DNA of 64,000 bases, from assembly GCF_008386395.1 (NCBI RefSeq), contig NZ_CP043761.1, forward strand, positions 2,294,001 to 2,358,000, read 5' to 3'. Positions within the stretch are counted from its first letter, which is position 1; every line of letters starts with the position of its first letter. The stretch comes from Paenibacillus sp. 37. GTDB taxonomy: Bacteria; Bacillota; Bacilli; Paenibacillales; Paenibacillaceae. The translations under genes and the position numbers were made by a program. The notes beneath the pieces were generated by a model, which saw only the letters and a program-made list of their open reading frames with translations, was not told where the DNA came from and did no database searches. Positions 58,925 to 64,000 of the stretch are shown here, piece by piece.

Positions 58925-60679
58925 ATGTCATATCGGACAAACCTGTTTTCCAAAATGGTCATTCTTATTCTGATTATGCTGATTCCTGTAGTGCTTTTGT
59001 ACTGGTACTCCAATCACAAAACAACAGCTGTTCTCAGAGATGAGTTAAATCGATCGAATAGTAACCAGCTTGAATTTTTCCAAAATCAAGTGAATACACA
59101 CATCGAACTGTTATCCTCATGGCCGAATCTGCTCATACATGATCCTGATATTGCCAGCTTCAAGCGAATCTATGCGGACAGTAACTACTTTGATCTGGAT
59201 GCGATCAACCTGGTCAAACGTATTCAGAATAAGCTGAGTATTCAGGAAAGCTCATCCAATTGGGCCACGAAATTATATCTGTATTCTCCTTCGCTTGGCA
59301 GGGTGGTTTCCGAAAGGGACGCACGTTCTTACGATAAAGAAGCGCTAAGGGAAAATATCAGTTCCGGCTGGGATGTACGCAAAATTCAGGATGGGGAAGA
59401 TGATCGGTTCATGTTTAGCTGGATTACGGTATCTCCATACGGTATTAAAGACCCGGCTAATAATGCGGAAACGATTATTAAACTGGAGTTTGACAGTGAT
59501 AACATTCGGGATATGCTGGATAAATTCAAGGACGATGGCAGGCATGATCCCTTCTATTTCCGTGAAGAATCGGGTGTTATCTATAACCGGACGTCAGATC
59601 GTTCATTAACGAATCAGTTGATGGAAGAACTCTCCATCCATAAACTTCAGGACGTTGATAATCGTACAGTGGTGATCGGGAACGAGCCTTACATGGTCAA
59701 CACGGTGAAATCCAGTACAACAGGCTGGTATTTGGTGGACTATATGCCGCTATCAGATATTCTGAAGCCCATTCATCAATCCAATATGCTGTTCTATTCT
59801 TCCATGATTTGTTTGTTGTTAATGAGTTTTGGTGTGGCGTATTTGTTCTATGTTCAGGTGCAGGTACCAGTGAAACAACTCATTCGCGGGTTCCAGCGGT
59901 TGAAGCAGGAAGATTATTCCGTGAGGATTAAGCCAAAGGGCCGCAATGAATTCAGTTTCCTGTCCGAACGTTTCAACTTGATGGTGGAGCAGATCCAGCA
60001 GTTATTTGAACACGTTTACTTGGAACAGATTCATGTGCGTGAAGCCCGGTTGAAGCAGCTGCAATCGCAGATTAACCCGCACTTTTTCTATAATTGTTTC
60101 TCCTTCATTACGAGTATGGCGAAGCTGAAGCGTATGGACGCTGTTGTAGCGATGTCGCATAACCTATCGCGATATTATCGGTATACGACAAGACAGGAGC
60201 GTGACGTGGTACCGTTGACAGAAGAGATTGAATTTGTCAGCTGTTATCTGGAGATCCAACGGATGCGTATGGACCGGATTCATTACAAGATTGATCTGTC
60301 TGATGAGATGTTAAGACAGGAGGTACCGCCACTCATCGTGCAACCATTGGTGGAGAATGCAGTGATTCACGGCATCGAAGCGGACGCGGAAGCAGGAGAA
60401 ATAAGAGTATCCGGGGAAAAACAGGGCGGTGTCATGGTTCTTGTGGTAGAGGATGATGGGCAAGGCATGACGCAGGAGGCACGTGAGGCGCTTCTGAGTA
60501 AGCTCAGGGGAACGATGGATCAGGAGATGGGCTGTGGCCTGTGGAATGTGAATCAGCGACTCCAGCTTCGATATGGGGAGCAGGCTGGGCTTGATATAAC
60601 GGAATCGGAACTTGGCGGGTTACGCGTTACACTGTCATGGCCTGCCGAGCAGGAGTTTCTTCTGGAGAATGAAGGATAA
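58925..60679 (+). CDS. YesM-type sensor histidine kinase (third system)
   Basis: 584-residue membrane sensor. Membrane segment 1 at about 10-28 (MVILILIMLIPVVLLYWYSN), extracellular domain to about 285, segment 2 at about 290-312 (SMICLLLMSFGVAYLFYVQ), HAMP with VPVKQLIRGFQRLKQEDYSVRI. The kinase core has QSQINPHFFYNCFSFITSM with His386, QPLVENAVIHGIE and EDDGQGMTQEAREALL plus GCGLWNVNQRLQLRYG. The ATG follows AAGGTGAGATG. It is followed by its regulator and a binding lipoprotein, so it probably controls a transporter whose permeases lie beyond the window. Two cre-like sites and repeated TTGTCT motifs precede it. Confidence 0.92.
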   Translation: MSYRTNLFSKMVILILIMLIPVVLLYWYSNHKTTAVLRDELNRSNSNQLEFFQNQVNTHIELLSSWPNLLIHDPDIASFKRIYADSNYFDLDAINLVKRIQNKLSIQESSSNWATKLYLYSPSLGRVVSERDARSYDKEALRENISSGWDVRKIQDGEDDRFMFSWITVSPYGIKDPANNAETIIKLEFDSDNIRDMLDKFKDDGRHDPFYFREESGVIYNRTSDRSLTNQLMEELSIHKLQDVDNRTVVIGNEPYMVNTVKSSTTGWYLVDYMPLSDILKPIHQSNMLFYSSMICLLLMSFGVAYLFYVQVQVPVKQLIRGFQRLKQEDYSVRIKPKGRNEFSFLSERFNLMVEQIQQLFEHVYLEQIHVREARLKQLQSQINPHFFYNCFSFITSMAKLKRMDAVVAMSHNLSRYYRYTTRQERDVVPLTEEIEFVSCYLEIQRMRMDRIHYKIDLSDEMLRQEVPPLIVQPLVENAVIHGIEADAEAGEIRVSGEKQGGVMVLVVEDDGQGMTQEAREALLSKLRGTMDQEMGCGLWNVNQRLQLRYGEQAGLDITESELGGLRVTLSWPAEQEFLLENEG

Positions 60680-60752
60680 GCACTTGGAATGTGTAGCGCA
60701 TGATGCACGATGGAATCCATTTGCAGAATGAACGAAATAGGGAGTGAATCAC

Positions 60753-62381
60753 TTGATTGATATATTGCTGGTAGATGATGAGACATACGTAACAGAAAGT
60801 CTGGAACTTACGATCCCCTGGGGAGAGCTTGGAGTAACGACCGTGCTGCGTGCCGCATCCGGTAAGGAAGCGTTGGAGATTATGGAGGAAAATGCAGTAG
60901 ATATCGTAGTTACCGATATTCGCATGCCTGGCATGTCAGGACTGGATCTCATTGCAGAGGTAAGCAAGCGTTGGTCTCATATCCGCTGTATTTTACTAAC
61001 GGGTCACAGTGATTTTGATTATGCTAAAAAAGCCATTCAATTGCAGGCAGCGGATTATATCCTGAAACCCGTAAACGATGATGAGTTTATGGGATCGGTG
61101 TCGGCAGCCATCACGTCTCTTCGCGATGAGTGGGATGAATTTGATAAATATCACCGGCTTTTATACAGTCGGAAGTCTGACTATAAGATTTTACGAGAAA
61201 ATCTTATGCATGATCTGCTGCTGGGACGTGAGATCACGGCGCGGGCGCTTCGGGAACAACTGCAACAATATGAGATTCATATTGATCCGGAACAATCGGC
61301 TGTGATGATGCTGATTCGCCTTACAGGACGCTTCTCATCAATGGACCAGCAGTCTCTGGATCTGATGGATTTTGCGGTAGGTAATATTGCAGAGGAAGTA
61401 CTCGGAGAGCAATTTAACGTGTGGTTTGGTCGCGGACCCCATGAGTGTCTGGTTATGTTCTTGCAGAATCAAGATCAGATCGTAGCTCCGCAGATGGACT
61501 TGGAGACGTTGAGAATCTCAGCTGAAACTTTCCGTGAGCATGTCATTCGATATTTACAGGGAGATCTGTCCATGGTAGTTACACCGTCATTTCCCTTTAA
61601 TGAGTTGACAGCAGCTTATCGAAAAAGTCTGGGTTCGCTTGTCCTTTCAGGACCGGAAGAACACAAGATTATATATATGGACATGGATCAGGCACTCAGC
61701 AAAAGACCGGAGAATGATGCGACGCAGGCTCTCGAAGAGCTGTACAAACCGCCTGTACTTCCTCAATTGCTTGAGACCAAGCAATGGGAAGCGGCAGCGC
61801 GTAAGCTGAACGCGGTCTTTGACGCGGCAGAACAGGTTCGATTGTCCAGAGAACATGTGTATGAGATGTATCTGTCGGTAACCAATGCATTTATGTATAT
61901 CGCCCATAAACAGGGGCATCTGGTGCATGAGATTGATCATGCGGGATTCGATCTGCTCCTTGCTCATCAGTTGATTCAATCCCCCGAGAAGCTGCGGCGC
62001 TGGGCAACCGAGATGCTGGCGAAGCTTCAGGAAGAGTTGTCCGATCAGGAAGGTGTGCAGAGCCGCAGACATGTGATCAAGCAGGTTCAGGAGTTGGTTA
62101 CAAGAGATACAGGACAGGATCTGTCAGTGAAGATGATTGCGGACAAGGTATATTTACACCCCGTATATCTATCGAAAATTTACAAGGCAGAGACAGGGGA
62201 AGGTCTTGGGGACTACATGATTCGTATGCGCATGGAACGTGCTCTGTATCTGCTTAAGAATAGCAATAAAAAAATATACGAGATTACGAGTGAACTTGGC
62301 TATCAAAATCCGCAATATTTCAGCAAAATGTTCAAAAAACATTATGGTATGACACCCAATGAATTTCGGGATCAGGCATAA
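60753..62381 (+). CDS. YesN-type response regulator (third system)
   Basis: 542 residues. Receiver: ILLVDDETYVTESLE, Asp55 in IVVTDIRMPGMSG, LLTGHSDFDYAKKA, DYILKPVNDDE. The middle region is variable. AraC helix-turn-helix pair at about 440-540 (KMIADKVYLHPVYLSKIYKAETGEGLGDYMI and YEITSELGYQNPQYFSKMFKKHYGMTPNEFRD). TTG 60753 is the start: GGGAG is 8 bases upstream and the receiver strand begins right after; GTG 60744 overlaps that ribosome site. It is 73 bases after the kinase, same strand, so probably one operon. Confidence 0.93.
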   Translation: MIDILLVDDETYVTESLELTIPWGELGVTTVLRAASGKEALEIMEENAVDIVVTDIRMPGMSGLDLIAEVSKRWSHIRCILLTGHSDFDYAKKAIQLQAADYILKPVNDDEFMGSVSAAITSLRDEWDEFDKYHRLLYSRKSDYKILRENLMHDLLLGREITARALREQLQQYEIHIDPEQSAVMMLIRLTGRFSSMDQQSLDLMDFAVGNIAEEVLGEQFNVWFGRGPHECLVMFLQNQDQIVAPQMDLETLRISAETFREHVIRYLQGDLSMVVTPSFPFNELTAAYRKSLGSLVLSGPEEHKIIYMDMDQALSKRPENDATQALEELYKPPVLPQLLETKQWEAAARKLNAVFDAAEQVRLSREHVYEMYLSVTNAFMYIAHKQGHLVHEIDHAGFDLLLAHQLIQSPEKLRRWATEMLAKLQEELSDQEGVQSRRHVIKQVQELVTRDTGQDLSVKMIADKVYLHPVYLSKIYKAETGEGLGDYMIRMRMERALYLLKNSNKKIYEITSELGYQNPQYFSKMFKKHYGMTPNEFRDQA

Positions 62382-62440
62382 TTACAACAACATTCCAGAA
62401 TATAGGTTGGCAAAGGTGCAGAAATCTTGATTTCGTATCA

Positions 62441-62465
62441 TAGGCTCAAAGGCCTGGTCAGCCTA
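62441..62465 (+). promoter_or_regulatory. Inverted repeat overlapping the promoter of the last gene
   Basis: TAGGCT-N13-AGCCTA with an inner palindrome AGGCCT, overlapping a -10 hexamer TATAAT (62464-62469). No good -35 box is present, so the promoter probably needs an activator, such as the YesN-type protein encoded upstream. Confidence 0.4.
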
Positions 62466-62504
62466 TAATGAAAGGGTAACCAAAACGATTTAAGGGGGAA
62501 CAAC

Positions 62505-64000
62505 ATGAGAGCGCAATCAACGAAAAAGAGATTCTTGACGCTTCTCGCTACAACGCTGAGTCTAACTGTCGTTCTTGCAGGATGTTCAGGAGGCAGTGGG
62601 GGCGGAGATAGTGCAACACCAAGTACATCTGGAACCCAAAACGAATACAAAGAAAAGTATGATCCGGAAGTAACCATTACAACAGCATGGGGAATTGACC
62701 CTGAGCTGAAGTTTAAAAATGGCGAATCCATGGAAAATAACGTGGCTACCAAGTGGGCCAAAGATCAATTCGGGATTAATATTAGCTCGCTCTGGTCTGT
62801 AACGGATACGAATGGCGCATTTGCAACCAAACTTCGCCTGGCGATGTCTTCTGGTCAAGATATGCCTGAAATTGTAACGGTGGGTGACAACTTGCTTGCT
62901 CAGGATCTGATTGATTCCGGCATGTATCAGGAAGTTGGTCCACTGTTCGACAAATATGCTTCAGACACATGGAAAAAAGCGATGGAGCAAGATCCTAACG
63001 TATGGAACCAATATAGCCGTGATGGTAAAAGAATGGGTATCCCTGTTCTGGACTATGCATACAACAATGATTACTTGCTCTGGATTCGTCAGGACTGGCT
63101 GGATAAGCTGAAGCTGGAAGCTCCAAAAACAATCGATGAGCTGGAAACCGTTATGGAAGCTTTCAAAAACAATAACCCGGACGGTTTGGCTCCTGAAAAA
63201 GTCACTCCGCTCAGCATTGGTTTCAAAACATCCATGAATACATGGATGGGAGACCCATCCTGGATTTTCGGAGCATATGGAACATTACCGTTCCAATGGA
63301 ATCTGGCTGCGGATGGCAAGCTGGAGTATGGTTCCATCAATCCCGGTATGAAGCAAGGTTTGGTCAAATTGAGCGAATGGCTTAAAAAGGGGTATATCCC
63401 ACAGGAAGCAGCGCTATGGGATGAGAACAAAACAGCAGAGCCCGCAGTTGCAGGAACCGCCGGCATTATCCCAGGTCCTTACTGGATGAGTGGATGGCCG
63501 TTGACTGACACAGTGAAGAATTCGCCTGGTGCCGTTTGGAAACCGATTGAAATTCCAACGGGTCCTGAAGGTAAAGCAATGCGTCATGGAACACAATTCG
63601 TAAACGGTGTTACGTTGATCAAAGCAGATATGGAACACCCTGAGGCGTTCTTCACGTATCAGAACTACCTGTTTGACAATTATGCTGATCCTGCACCGGG
63701 TAGCCCGTATGATAACGGTCTATTCGACGGATATGACTACCAGCTGGACGCGAACGGAAAACAGAAAAAGCCAGACGAAATTGATGGCGGATATGTCAAT
63801 GTCGTACGTTACCTGTTAGTTCGTGATGGTGCACGTATTCCAGATGCACAGATGAAAGCGTTGCTTAATTTGGCTGATGGCAAAGAGCCTGAAAGCAAGC
63901 TGGAAAAAGACGTGGCCGTAAACTATGGACCAGAAACTCCTGCAGCAGCGAAAGTGTTGCTGAGCCAAGAAGAAATTTCCTTCAAAAACATGTTCACAGG
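62505..64000 (+). CDS. Sugar-binding lipoprotein, 3' end beyond window
   Basis: Extracellular solute-binding protein of an ABC importer; 498 codons are in the window and the frame is still open at the last base. The signal sequence ends in the lipobox LAGC at about residues 23-26, followed by a Gly/Ser/Asp-rich tether. Recognisable segments: DPEVTITTAWGIDPELKF, TKLRLAMSSGQDMPEIVTVGDNLLAQDLIDSG, DYAYNNDYLLWIRQDWLDKLKLEAPKTIDELE and GPYWMSGWPL. These are typical of the large LipO/YtcQ-type binding proteins for oligosaccharides. AGGGGGAAC lies 4 bases before the ATG. The permease genes are expected just downstream (inference). Confidence 0.88.
   Translation, partial: MRAQSTKKRFLTLLATTLSLTVVLAGCSGGSGGGDSATPSTSGTQNEYKEKYDPEVTITTAWGIDPELKFKNGESMENNVATKWAKDQFGINISSLWSVTDTNGAFATKLRLAMSSGQDMPEIVTVGDNLLAQDLIDSGMYQEVGPLFDKYASDTWKKAMEQDPNVWNQYSRDGKRMGIPVLDYAYNNDYLLWIRQDWLDKLKLEAPKTIDELETVMEAFKNNNPDGLAPEKVTPLSIGFKTSMNTWMGDPSWIFGAYGTLPFQWNLAADGKLEYGSINPGMKQGLVKLSEWLKKGYIPQEAALWDENKTAEPAVAGTAGIIPGPYWMSGWPLTDTVKNSPGAVWKPIEIPTGPEGKAMRHGTQFVNGVTLIKADMEHPEAFFTYQNYLFDNYADPAPGSPYDNGLFDGYDYQLDANGKQKKPDEIDGGYVNVVRYLLVRDGARIPDAQMKALLNLADGKEPESKLEKDVAVNYGPETPAAAKVLLSQEEISFKNMFT

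Overview
The window reads as chromosome of a low-GC Gram-positive spore former, most likely a Paenibacillus (inference). The basis is the gene set: RelQ, YqhG/YqhH, YqzE, YwbE and YneQ-like proteins, B12-dependent ribonucleotide reductase, PL10 pectate lyase, a GH30-type xylanase, and three YesM/YesN two-component pairs next to sugar ABC transporters. Shine-Dalgarno sequences are strong (AGGAGG type), several genes start with TTG or GTG, and many units end in hairpin-plus-T terminators. I see no rRNA, CRISPR array, prophage or insertion sequence.

Layout. 0-13 kb is housekeeping: the 3' end of pyrD, a small (p)ppGpp synthetase overlapping a DUF309 gene, a membrane-anchored thioredoxin-like protein, a translationally coupled rsmF-rsuA pair, a GC-rich array of 77-bp hairpin repeats, a HAD phosphatase, an acidic protein with an internal triplication, GNAT, glycosyltransferase, YkvI-type membrane protein, xpt and small conserved proteins. 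13-21 kb is rich in secreted proteins: NlpC/P60 hydrolase, pectate lyase, tRNA-Leu(CAG), xylanase with a carbohydrate-binding module, a divergent polysaccharide deacetylase whose 3' end overlaps a convergent cell-wall amidase, yqzE and an unknown exported protein. 21-29 kb holds yqhG-yqhH, nrdJ behind two NrdR-like boxes, a chloramphenicol acetyltransferase with an intact translational-attenuation leader, and a flavin reductase-like gene.

29-41 kb holds an OatA-like O-acetyltransferase and a mannoside-type operon: lipoprotein binding protein, two permeases, YesM kinase, YesN regulator and GH2 beta-mannosidase, with a near-consensus cre site at its promoter. 41-50 kb is mixed: an overlooked 55-aa membrane protein, a flavin monooxygenase divergent from a MarR regulator, a Na+/H+ antiporter, aldo/keto reductase, polysaccharide deacetylase, ywbE, a DUF4269 gene and a large permease. 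50-64 kb has a second YesM/YesN plus LplB/YtcP-type transporter set and a third YesM/YesN pair followed by a binding lipoprotein cut off by the window end. No transporter ATPase gene is present, so a shared MsmX-type ATPase elsewhere is expected.

Together the window describes a plant-polysaccharide scavenger. Pectin and glucuronoxylan are cut outside the cell, oligosaccharides are sensed by YesM-type kinases, taken up by CUT1-type transporters, and mannosides are hydrolysed inside. Sequence signals suggest catabolite repression, NrdR control and antibiotic-induced attenuation. The least explained elements are the 77-bp hairpin repeat array with compensatory changes (5483-5789), the structured leader after it, and orphan Shine-Dalgarno motifs in the long leaders of the pectate lyase, xylanase and deacetylase genes.
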